Assembly (NCBI GenBank): GCA_934466475.1 | Contig: CAKSLI010000003.1 | Span: forward strand, 124,001 to 188,000 | Reading direction: 5' to 3' | Origin: an uncultured Oscillospiraceae bacterium | Lineage (GTDB): Bacteria; Bacillota; Clostridia; Oscillospirales; Ruminococcaceae | DNA: 64,000 bases | Shown here: positions 1 to 7,364 of the stretch, in pieces | Layout of the letters: each line of letters starts with the position of its first letter | Position numbering within the stretch: position 1 is the stretch's first letter | The notes under the pieces: generated by a model | What the model was told of the DNA's origin: nothing | The model's input: the letters and a program-made list of their open reading frames with translations, nothing else | The model's database searches: none | Position numbers and translations under genes: made by a program

Positions 1-408
1 ACATTTTTCGGCTGTTTTTCGCTGAGATCCCCTGCATTCCCGCCAGGCGTCAGGCTTATTGAAAAACGCGCCTTTGCAGCCTGCCGCTTTGAAAACGTGG
101 TCATTCCTAACACAGTCAGAACGATAGGCTCCGGGACGTTTCAGTCATGCAGCCAGTTACAGAAGGTCACTATTCCGGACAGCGTTGAAGAGATAGGCTG
201 CAATGTTTTTTCATGCTGTGACAGCCTGAAAGAAATCGAAATACCTTACACCGTTTGTGTAATCGGCGACAGGGAGAATGATAACAGAACTCTTGCCGCC
301 TGTGCAGATGTTCCTGAATTTTCCCATAACGATATAGTAATAACGGGAAAGGGAATGTCCGCGGACGTTGCCGATTTTGCGATCACGAATGACCTGACGA
401 TAATATAA
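1..408 (+). CDS. BspA-type leucine-rich-repeat protein, C-terminal end (partial)
   Basis: The reading frame is open from the first base, so the gene begins outside the window and only about 135 C-terminal residues are seen. They contain repeats of the LRR_5/BspA type, with units such as VIPNTVRTIGSGTFQSC and IPDSVEEIGCNVFSCC, each about 23 residues (IPxxVxxIGxxAFxxC pattern). After the repeats (about residue 85) comes a short tail without repeat character, rich in D, V and A. BspA-type proteins are usually secreted or surface-exposed and involved in adhesion, but the N-terminus that would show a signal peptide is missing. A strong terminator follows directly. Family assignment is secure; function is unknown. 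Confidence 0.8.
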   Translation, partial: TFFGCFSLRSPAFPPGVRLIEKRAFAACRFENVVIPNTVRTIGSGTFQSCSQLQKVTIPDSVEEIGCNVFSCCDSLKEIEIPYTVCVIGDRENDNRTLAACADVPEFSHNDIVITGKGMSADVADFAITNDLTII

Positions 409-412
409 TCAA

Positions 413-447
413 CCGGGCAGTCCACCACTGAACTGCCCGGATTTTTT
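413..447 (+). terminator. Rho-independent terminator after the LRR gene
   Basis: Perfect 8-base stem CCGGGCAG/CTGCCCGG (413-420 and 433-440) with a 12-base loop, followed by a T-rich run (ATTTTTTATTTT). It lies between the convergent LRR gene and asnB; the T run suits the + strand gene. Confidence 0.85.
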
Positions 448-2272
448 ATTTTATCTCAACAGCGTACTCACGCATCCAGTACTCTATCTGGAGCATATAC
501 GCGTATATCTGCGGGACCGTCATCAGCTGACCGAACCAGTTCTTCGTGAAGCTGGCTCCACCCGTATCAAGCATCTCGCGCAGCTTATCAGCGCTGACTA
601 TCTCCACAAGGCGGCAGTCATCCCGGTCAAGCACCTCCCGGAGCCGGCGGCTGAGCAGCTCCATGTAATTGGGATTGTGCGTCTTGGGATAAGGGCTCTT
701 TTTGCGCCAGAGTACGTCATCAGGCAGGATACCCGTCATCGCATGGCGTACAAGCCCCTTTTCCCGCCCGGTGTACGACTTCATCTCCCACGGAATATTG
801 TAGGCGTACTCAACTATCCGGTAATCGCAGAACGGCACGCGGACCTCAAGCCCGTGAGCCATTGACATTCGGTCTTTGCGGTCAAGCAGAGTTGCCATGA
901 AGTAATCCATGTTCATAATGAACATCTCACGCATTCGCCGCGCTGTCTCGTTATCGCTGTCGAGATAATCCGTTTTCGCAAGGCACTTGTCGTAGCTTCC
1001 GCGGACGTATGCTTCAGCGTCGCAGGCGGTCATCGGACGCTTCATCAGGGCGGCGCGCTCCGGGACGGCAGTCGACCACGGGAAGCCGTCGTAAAACAGC
1101 ACTTCCCTGCGATGATACCACGGATAGCCGCCGAAAATTTCGTCAGCGCACTCGCCCGAGAGCGCAACCGGGAAGCGCTCCTTTATCTTCCCGCAGAACA
1201 GATAAAGCGAGCTGTCCACGTCTGCCATTCCGGGGAGGTCGCGGGCGCGGGTGGAATCCTCCAGGGCGTCTGCCAGCGCGGGAGTGTCAAGCTCCACATT
1301 CGTGTGATCGGAGCCTATGAACTCCGCCATGCGCTTTACCCAGGGAGCGTCCTCGTCAGGCTGGAAGCTGCTTGCGTGGAAGTTCTGATGATTGTACTTG
1401 TAGTCTATCGACCATGTGCAGAGCCTCTCGCCGCGCTTTTTGAATTCCCCGGCTGCTATCGCGGAAATTATGCTGCTGTCCAGCCCCCCTGAAAGGAAGC
1501 AGCACAGCGGGACATCGCTCACGAGCTGCCGCTTTACCGCGTCTGTTATCAGCTCCCGGACATGCGCTGAGGTCTCCGTGAAGTTTTCCGTGTGCGGCTC
1601 GGCTTTAAGCTCCCAGTAACAACGCAGCCGGAAGCCCTCCCCGGTCAGCACCGCGCAGTGCGCCGCGGGAATCTCGCTTATATCTCGGAAAACTCCGCTG
1701 CCAACGCGCTTCGCGGGACCTATCAGCATTATCTCAGCCACGCCGTCCTCGGTTATCACCGGCTTCACGGAGGGGTGCTTCAGTAGTGCCTTTATCTCGC
1801 TCGCGAATATTATCCCGTCCCCGGTAAGCGAATAAAACAGCGGCTTCACGCCTATGCGGTCCCGGGCAAGGAAGAGCTTCCGCTTGCGGCTGTCCCAGAC
1901 CGCAAACGCAAATATCCCGTTGAACAGCTTAACGCAGTCCTCACCGTAGGTCAGGAACGCTTTCAGGACTACCTCGGTGTCCGAATGCCCCGTGAACTCC
2001 ACGCCCTGCATTTTCATCTTCTGGCGGAGCTCCGCGGTATTGTACAGCTCGCCGTTATAGACCAGTGTGCATCCGCCGCTGCTCATGGGCTGTGCTCCGT
2101 TCTCCGGGTCGATGACTATAAGCCGGCGGTGGACTAAGTACGCGTTGTCGTCATTGTATATCCCGGAGGCGTCCGGTCCCCGCGGAGCCAGCGCAGCGCT
2201 CATCTTCGCCATGACTCCGGACATCTGCCGCATGTTCTGCTCAAATCCTATCTGTCCTGCTATTCCGCACAT
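446..2272 (-). CDS. asnB: Asparagine synthase (glutamine-hydrolysing)
   Basis: This 608-residue protein makes asparagine from aspartate, ATP and glutamine. It starts MCGIAGQ, so Cys2 is the N-terminal nucleophile of a class II glutamine amidotransferase domain (about residues 2-190) with the expected RGPD and YNGELYN motifs. The C-terminal synthetase domain carries the PP-loop SGGLDSS near residue 260 and later GECADEIFGGYPWY. Length matches the 600-630 residue AsnB family. It is transcribed alone, divergent from the GntR-ABC operon. No consensus -35 was found upstream. AsnB-like proteins can also amidate cell-wall precursors in some Firmicutes, which sequence alone cannot exclude. Confidence 0.93.
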   Translation of the reverse strand: MCGIAGQIGFEQNMRQMSGVMAKMSAALAPRGPDASGIYNDDNAYLVHRRLIVIDPENGAQPMSSGGCTLVYNGELYNTAELRQKMKMQGVEFTGHSDTEVVLKAFLTYGEDCVKLFNGIFAFAVWDSRKRKLFLARDRIGVKPLFYSLTGDGIIFASEIKALLKHPSVKPVITEDGVAEIMLIGPAKRVGSGVFRDISEIPAAHCAVLTGEGFRLRCYWELKAEPHTENFTETSAHVRELITDAVKRQLVSDVPLCCFLSGGLDSSIISAIAAGEFKKRGERLCTWSIDYKYNHQNFHASSFQPDEDAPWVKRMAEFIGSDHTNVELDTPALADALEDSTRARDLPGMADVDSSLYLFCGKIKERFPVALSGECADEIFGGYPWYHRREVLFYDGFPWSTAVPERAALMKRPMTACDAEAYVRGSYDKCLAKTDYLDSDNETARRMREMFIMNMDYFMATLLDRKDRMSMAHGLEVRVPFCDYRIVEYAYNIPWEMKSYTGREKGLVRHAMTGILPDDVLWRKKSPYPKTHNPNYMELLSRRLREVLDRDDCRLVEIVSADKLREMLDTGGASFTKNWFGQLMTVPQIYAYMLQIEYWMREYAVEIK

Positions 2273-2353
2273 TACTCATTCCCCTTTCTGTGCTTTCTCA
2301 TCTATTGTATGCAGAACTCCGGGAGCCGTGATTAAAAATTTTTATTTACCCCC

Positions 2354-2382
2354 TTGACAAAATTGTATCGATATGATATATT
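2354..2382 (+). promoter_or_regulatory. Promoter of the GntR-ABC operon
   Basis: TTGACA (2354-2359), a 17-base spacer and TATATT (2377-2382), about 40 bases before the start codon of the GntR gene. Confidence 0.85.
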
Positions 2383-2399
2383 GTATATACAAGATATAC
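2383..2399 (+). promoter_or_regulatory. Candidate GntR (YtrA-type) operator
   Basis: Dyad GTATAT-N5-ATATAC immediately downstream of the -10 box, covering the expected transcription start. YtrA-subfamily repressors usually autoregulate from such A/T-rich dyads. The dyad is seen; binding is inferred. Confidence 0.6.
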
Positions 2400-2424
2400 A
2401 CAATATTCACTTTCAGGAGGATCC

Positions 2425-2793
2425 ATGAATATTATCATAACTAACTCAGCCGGCACGCCGATCTACGACCAGATAGCCTCGCAGATAAAGGCGCATATTC
2501 TTTCCGGCGAGCTGAAAGAGGGCGACCCGCTGCCCTCAATGCGGGCGCTGGCCCAGGATCTGCGGGTCAGCGTTATCACCACCAAGCGCGCCTACGAGAT
2601 ACTGGAGCAGGAAAAGCTCATTGAAAGCTTCACCGGGCGGGGGAGCTTCGTTTCCGCACAGAGTCCGGAAATGCTCCGGGAGCAGAGCCTCCGTGAGATA
2701 GAGCAGCACCTCGCAAAGGCGGCGGATTCCGCGAAACGCAGCGGCGTGAAATACGAGGAGCTCGCGGATATACTCAGGCTTTTCATGGAATGA
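2425..2793 (+). CDS. GntR-family repressor, YtrA subfamily
   Basis: A 122-residue DNA-binding regulator. Residues 8-75 form the GntR winged helix-turn-helix (PIYDQIASQIKAHILSGEL, then DPLPSMRALAQDLRVSVITTK). The remaining 45 residues are a short helical tail, as in the YtrA subfamily, with no ligand-binding domain. It is the first gene of a four-gene operon with an ABC ATPase and two membrane proteins, a common Firmicutes arrangement in which the regulator represses its own transporter. AGGAGG sits five bases before the ATG. A dyad at 2383-2399 is the probable operator. The inducing signal is unknown; cell-envelope stress is typical of relatives. Confidence 0.9.
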   Translation: MNIIITNSAGTPIYDQIASQIKAHILSGELKEGDPLPSMRALAQDLRVSVITTKRAYEILEQEKLIESFTGRGSFVSAQSPEMLREQSLREIEQHLAKAADSAKRSGVKYEELADILRLFME

Positions 2794-2866
2794 GCCCGGC
2801 GGCTCACTGCATTTATCAAATGGCATTCTGTAAACAAATTCTCTTTTAATGTATGGAGGTAATTCA

Positions 2867-3730
2867 ATGGAAAACAGTATTGAAATAAAAGGGCTGACCT
2901 GCCGGTACAGCAATTTCGCGCTGGAAAACCTGTATCTCACTGTCCCGTGCGGCTCGGTCATGGGACTTATCGGAGAAAACGGCGCCGGAAAATCCACCAC
3001 TATCAAGGCGATACTGGGCTTGATCAGACCGGAAAGCGGCTCTGTTACGGTGCTTGGCGAGGATTCAGCGAAGCTCTCTGCGGCTGTAAGGGAGCAGATA
3101 GGAGTGGTTTTCGACACCCTGCCGTTTCCCGCAGCACTGACCGCGAAGCAGCTGGATAAGGTGCTCGGCGGGATATTCAGAACATGGGACAGCACGGAAT
3201 ACTACAACTATCTGGAGCGTTTCTGCCTGCCCGCAGATAAAAAGCTCGGCAGCTTCTCACGTGGAATGCAGATGCGGCTGTCAATAGCAGCAGCGCTCTC
3301 GCATCACCCGAAGCTGCTTGTACTGGACGAACCGACCGGCGGTCTTGACCCGGTAATGCGCGCGGAGATCCTCGACCTGCTTATGGACTTCATTCAGGAC
3401 GAAACGCACTCTATCCTTATCTCAACGCATATAACAAGCGACCTGGAGCATATCGCGGACTACATAGGCTTTATCCACAAGGGGCACCTTGTTTTCTCGG
3501 AGGAGCGCAACGCGCTCAAGGAAAAGCACCGCGTCCTGAAATGCACTGACGAGGAGCTGAAGCGCATAGATCCCGCCGACATAATCGGAATGCGTAAGGG
3601 CAGGTTCTCAAACGAAGTGCTGACCACCGCCGGGGACAAATACCCGGATATCGCGCAGGATATCCCGTCCATAGACGAGCTCATGGTGTACTACGTCAGG
3701 GACGCCGATGAATGGAGGGACGTATTTTGA
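2867..3730 (+). CDS. ABC transporter ATP-binding protein
   Basis: A 287-residue ATPase of an ABC-2 exporter. Walker A GENGAGKST is near residue 38, the signature is FSRGMQMRLS, and Walker B with D-loop is LLVLDEPTGGLD, followed by STHI with the switch histidine. A 70-residue C-terminal extension is typical of YtrB/BcrA-like ATPases. The start was set at ATG 2867 because GGAGGT (2855-2860) lies at ideal distance; an in-frame ATG at 2849 lies upstream of that site. It should pair with the two membrane proteins encoded next. Substrate unknown. Confidence 0.92.
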   Translation: MENSIEIKGLTCRYSNFALENLYLTVPCGSVMGLIGENGAGKSTTIKAILGLIRPESGSVTVLGEDSAKLSAAVREQIGVVFDTLPFPAALTAKQLDKVLGGIFRTWDSTEYYNYLERFCLPADKKLGSFSRGMQMRLSIAAALSHHPKLLVLDEPTGGLDPVMRAEILDLLMDFIQDETHSILISTHITSDLEHIADYIGFIHKGHLVFSEERNALKEKHRVLKCTDEELKRIDPADIIGMRKGRFSNEVLTTAGDKYPDIAQDIPSIDELMVYYVRDADEWRDVF

Positions 3731-4413
3731 AAGGCATACTGTATTCATTCTTTGCAAAGAATTATTCGTATTTTACGGGGGCGCTGATTTATTGCACCGC
3801 CGCCTGCGCCCTGGGATTTGCGGCGCTGCTTCTGCCGGATAATATTCTGCACAACAACGGGTTCAATACTCTCACGATAATTATTCCACTGATCCTTCTG
3901 GTGATCCCGGAATTCGTTCTGCGCGACCTTGAAAGCGACATCAAATCCCGCTATGCCGATTATGTGCTGACTGCGGTCACCCGGGACACTTTCGCCATGG
4001 GAATGCTGATCAAAAACCTAATATGCATGGCGGCGGGGCTTGCGCTCTCAATGCTGGTTGCCGCAGTATACTACTTTGTCGGAATAGCGGACGTCACCAT
4101 ATTCGTACTGCTTCCGGCGATGGCGGCGATATGCGGCGCGGTAGACTGGGCGTGCACTCCTCTGGTGATCCAGATGAAAAGCGCCGAAAAAGCCGGTCTC
4201 ACCGTGGGACTTATCATAGGGATCGCTGTAATTCTTCCGCTGATGATTGCAGTCAGCGTATTTGCAGATGAAGACGCATCCGTTTTTCTGAGCATTATAA
4301 ACTGGCTTTCCGGAGCGCAGGCGCTTATCCCGGCATATCTCATTGCCGCGGCTCTGTACGCCGGGTTCTACTTCATTCTGCTGAAAAGGCTCGAAAGGGG
4401 GAACGTATGTTGA
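3727..4413 (+). CDS. ABC-2 type membrane permease subunit (first)
   Basis: About 228 residues with six hydrophobic segments and no recognisable enzymatic motif, consistent with an ABC-2 transmembrane subunit. A TTG at 3727 overlaps the TGA of the ATPase gene (TTGA) and has GGAGGG seven bases upstream, so it is the best start; an ATG at 3712 would add five residues but lacks a ribosome site. The overlap implies translational coupling. It probably forms a heterodimeric channel with the next protein. The cargo cannot be read from the sequence; relatives export or resist peptide antibiotics. Confidence 0.82.
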   Translation: MKGILYSFFAKNYSYFTGALIYCTAACALGFAALLLPDNILHNNGFNTLTIIIPLILLVIPEFVLRDLESDIKSRYADYVLTAVTRDTFAMGMLIKNLICMAAGLALSMLVAAVYYFVGIADVTIFVLLPAMAAICGAVDWACTPLVIQMKSAEKAGLTVGLIIGIAVILPLMIAVSVFADEDASVFLSIINWLSGAQALIPAYLIAAALYAGFYFILLKRLERGNVC

Positions 4414-5081
4414 AAGGGCTCATTCTGAAGGACATCTACACGGTAAGGTTTCAGCTCATTGTAAGCTTGTTGCTTATGCTCATACCGGATCTTGTTGTCA
4501 GCCTTGCCGCCGGCTCGTTCGGCGGGAGCGGAGATATCGGGCAGATAATGACGATATTCCTTTTCGGAGCTGCGAACCTTATATGTATCTGCCTGTTCTC
4601 CTCGTTCATTCTGAACACGCTGAACGATGACGTAAACAGCGGCTGGTGCAAAATAGTGCGCACAATGCCTGTCAGTTCCGGGCAGGCGGTCGGAGCAAAG
4701 TTCGCTTCAAGCGCTGTTGTGGTCGGAATGACCACAGCGGTTTCGCTTATTTTCAACATCGTTGGAATAATCGTGCAGGGACTTCCCGCAGAGCCGCTGA
4801 TCATGCTCCCGGTATGCCTCGCGGTACTGCAAGCGGCGGTTCTCAGCCCGGTTTTTCCGCTGGCAATGAAGCTTGGTACGCGTTCCACCAGCCTGATTTA
4901 TGTGTTCACGCTCGTAATTCTGCTCTCCGGAGCCGTGACAGCGCTGTATCTCGCATTGATCTCCGGAAGCCTTGTTCTGCTCAGGGTGATTTTCTACGGA
5001 GGACTGCCGGTACTGGCGGCGGTTTCAGTAATCCTGTCCTACCGCGCGGGTATCAGGCTATTCGGTAATATGACTGTATAA
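4407..5081 (+). CDS. ABC-2 type membrane permease subunit (second)
   Basis: A 224-residue protein with about six hydrophobic segments, starting inside the last codons of the previous gene (7-base overlap). It opens with MLKGLILKDIYTVRFQLIV, the short amphipathic entry seen in many ABC-2 permeases, and has the ILNTLNDDVNSGWCKIVRTMPVS cytoplasmic stretch, broken here only by the membrane pattern, that resembles ABC-2 coupling regions. It completes the GntR-ATPase-permease-permease operon, and a strong terminator follows. Substrate unknown. Confidence 0.82.
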   Translation: MLKGLILKDIYTVRFQLIVSLLLMLIPDLVVSLAAGSFGGSGDIGQIMTIFLFGAANLICICLFSSFILNTLNDDVNSGWCKIVRTMPVSSGQAVGAKFASSAVVVGMTTAVSLIFNIVGIIVQGLPAEPLIMLPVCLAVLQAAVLSPVFPLAMKLGTRSTSLIYVFTLVILLSGAVTALYLALISGSLVLLRVIFYGGLPVLAAVSVILSYRAGIRLFGNMTV

Positions 5082-5086
5082 AACAG

Positions 5087-5112
5087 GCTCCCCCGAATCC
5101 GGGGGAGCTTTT
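5087..5112. terminator. Terminator between the ABC operon and glmS
   Basis: Stem GCTCCCCCG/CGGGGGAGC (5087-5095 and 5100-5108) with a four-base loop, followed by TTTT. It sits between convergent genes and could serve both, though the T run favours the + strand operon. Confidence 0.85.
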
Positions 5113-5115
5113 AAT

Positions 5116-6942
5116 TTATTCAGTAGTAACGGACTTTGCAAGATTCCTGGGCTTGTCGGGATCTATTCCGCGGAGCACTGACGTGTAGTACGCGATGAAC
5201 TGGAGTGCGCATACAGTCGGGAGCGGGAGCAGCATATCGTCAAGGTCTGCGTCTATCTCCAGCCGGAGATCTACGGTATTCTCCGCGAATACCGTCCCCT
5301 TGCGGCAGACCGCAATAATGAAGCCGCCGCGCGCCTTGACCTCCTCCATATTGCTTATTGTCTTGGCAAGGATATCCGCCTGGGTAACTACGGTTATCAC
5401 CGGTATTCCCGGCTCAATGAGCGAGATAGTGCCGTGCTTCAGCTCGCCCGCCGCATACGCCTCGGAATGGATATAGCTTATCTCCTTCAGCTTCAGGGAA
5501 CCCTCCAGCGAGAGCGCGTAATCAAAGCTCCTGCCAATGAAGAACAGATTGTCTGCGTTAACCAGCTTGCTTGCGATGAACTGGCATTCGTCCTTGTTGT
5601 CAATGACCTTCTGTATCGCCGCAGGAGCCTTCAGGAGCTGCGCCGTGAGCTCTTTCAGGCGGGATTCGTCTATCATTCCCCGGGCGAATGCAAACCGGAA
5701 CGCCAGCATATACAGCACGGAAATCTGCGCTGTGTACGCCTTGGTGGAAGCTACCGCAACCTCCGGACCCGCAAGCGTGTGGATATACATATCCGCCTGC
5801 CGCGCTATCGCGGAATACTTCACGTTCACGACTGCGAGGGTCTTTGCACCGCGCTCCCTGGCAAGCTCCAGACCGGCCTTGGTGTCCGCGGTCTCGCCGC
5901 TCTGGGAAACCAGGATGACAAGATCTCCCTCGCCGACAATAGGATCCATATACCGGAATTCGGAAGCCACCTCCACAGTGACAGGAACCCGCGCCAGCTT
6001 CTCTATCGCATAGCGCGCCACGATCCCGGCGTGCATTGCGGTTCCGCAGGCAACGACAAAAACGCGCTTTACGTCCCGCAGGAGCTCATCGGTAAGCCCG
6101 ATGTCCCCGAAATACGGCTCGCCGTCACGGCAGCAGGAATTCAGCGTTTTTGCCACTATCTCGGGCTGCTCGTGTATCTCCTTCAGCATGAAATGCGGGA
6201 AGCCGCACTTCTGCGCCTGCTCAACATCCCATTCGGCAACGCTGACCTCTTTCTGCTCCGGGAGTCCGTGCACATCGTAAAACTCAACGCGGTCGTTCCT
6301 CATGCAAACTATATCATCGTTATCCAGAAGAACGTACTTTTTCGTGTATTTCAGGAACGCCGGGATATCACTGCCGATGAAGTACTCGTTCTCACCGATT
6401 CCAACGATAAGCGGACTTTCCTTGCGGGTCGCATACACTCTGTCTGGGAAATCCTTGAACATGATACCGAGCGCGTAACTTCCCTGGAGCTCCTTGAGCG
6501 TTTCGGTGATAGCGCGGAGCGGGTTTCTCTCGGAGTAATAGTAGTCCAGCAGGCAGGCAACCACCTCGCTGTCCGTCTGGGAGGTGAAGGTGTAGCCCTT
6601 TTCCGTCAGGAACTGCTTGAGCTCGATGTAATTTTCGATTATTCCGTTATGTACTATCGTCACCCTGCCGTTTGAGTGGGGGTGGGAATTCAGGTCGCTG
6701 GGCTCGCCGTGCGTTGCCCATCTGGTGTGGCCAATTCCGCAGTGACCGACCGGGCTTCCCTCCCTGCGGAGCTTCTCGCGCATATCGCTGAGCTTTCCCT
6801 TGGTCTTGACCGTCTTTATCCCGGTCTTTTCGAAAACTGCGATACCGGCGCTGTCATAGCCGCGGTACTCCAGCTTCTCCAGACCCTGCATAAGCACGTC
6901 AGTGCAGTCGCGCTGACCTATATATCCTACTATTCCGCACAT
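5116..6942 (-). CDS. glmS: Glutamine-fructose-6-phosphate aminotransferase (isomerizing)
   Basis: The 608-residue enzyme makes glucosamine-6-phosphate from fructose-6-phosphate and glutamine, the first step toward UDP-GlcNAc and peptidoglycan. MCGIVGYIG gives Cys2 as the glutaminase nucleophile. The N-terminal domain has GHTRWATHGEPS and HNGIIENY. Two SIS sugar-isomerase domains follow, with VACGTAMHAG, SQSGETADT and, at the C-terminus, the expected DPDKPRNLAKSVTTE. Length is standard. GGAGG lies before the ATG. Its 5' leader is about 350 bases long, contains a MITE-like insertion (6974-7252) and shows no recognisable glmS ribozyme. Confidence 0.97.
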   Translation of the reverse strand: MCGIVGYIGQRDCTDVLMQGLEKLEYRGYDSAGIAVFEKTGIKTVKTKGKLSDMREKLRREGSPVGHCGIGHTRWATHGEPSDLNSHPHSNGRVTIVHNGIIENYIELKQFLTEKGYTFTSQTDSEVVACLLDYYYSERNPLRAITETLKELQGSYALGIMFKDFPDRVYATRKESPLIVGIGENEYFIGSDIPAFLKYTKKYVLLDNDDIVCMRNDRVEFYDVHGLPEQKEVSVAEWDVEQAQKCGFPHFMLKEIHEQPEIVAKTLNSCCRDGEPYFGDIGLTDELLRDVKRVFVVACGTAMHAGIVARYAIEKLARVPVTVEVASEFRYMDPIVGEGDLVILVSQSGETADTKAGLELARERGAKTLAVVNVKYSAIARQADMYIHTLAGPEVAVASTKAYTAQISVLYMLAFRFAFARGMIDESRLKELTAQLLKAPAAIQKVIDNKDECQFIASKLVNADNLFFIGRSFDYALSLEGSLKLKEISYIHSEAYAAGELKHGTISLIEPGIPVITVVTQADILAKTISNMEEVKARGGFIIAVCRKGTVFAENTVDLRLEIDADLDDMLLPLPTVCALQFIAYYTSVLRGIDPDKPRNLAKSVTTE

Positions 6943-6973
6943 TATATTTTCCTCCAGGCATAGATTATCTTAT

Positions 6974-7252
6974 GGGAACCTCTAAAAACCGGGACACGAG
7001 CAGATTTCGTACATGACTTATATCAGATGCTAGGCACCAAACCGCAGCGTTTTCCGCCGTAGGCGGATAATGCGTTTACTGTATGTATTTCAAGGTTTGA
7101 CAACGAAGCAGATGATACGGGATACGCTGAATATAGCGAAGCGTAACAAAATCAGACGCGTGAGTTTCGCGTTTGAACGTGTCGATTTTGTTTTATTCAG
7201 CGTTTCCCTTTGTCATAGAAATCTGCCGTGAAGGAGGTTTTTAGAGGTTCCC
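6974..7252. mobile_element. MITE-like element A in the glmS leader
   Basis: Perfect 17-base terminal inverted repeats, starting GGGAACCTCTAAAAACC, at 6974-6990 and 7236-7252, flanked by a 4-base direct repeat TTAT (6970-6973, 7253-7256). The interior folds into a long hairpin with GCAGATTT at one end and AAATCTGC at the other. It carries the core CAGATGCTAGG (7024-7034) and ACGAAGCAGATG (7103-7114). No coding capacity. Compared with the copy at 31058 it has about 94 extra bases (7118-7211), themselves a hairpin with arms GATACGCTGAATA and TATTCAGCGTTTC. Confidence 0.85.
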
Positions 7253-7299
7253 TTATATGTATTCGGTTTCCCCGGTAAAAATTCGTTTTTGCCTTACCT

Positions 7300-7328
7300 A
7301 TTATAGCACAGACAGCGGAAAAATGCAA
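7300..7328 (-). promoter_or_regulatory. Promoter of glmS
   Basis: On the minus strand TTGCAT (7323-7328), a 17-base spacer and TATAAT (7300-7305). Transcription would start near 7293 and run through element A before reaching glmS. Confidence 0.75.
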
Positions 7329-7364
7329 GTACGCCGGAGCGTTCCGCACCTTTCCGCTGTGAAA

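Noticed and set aside
2849-2866. Upstream ATG for the ABC ATPase
   Set aside because: The ribosome-binding GGAGGT lies between it and the better-placed ATG at 2867.
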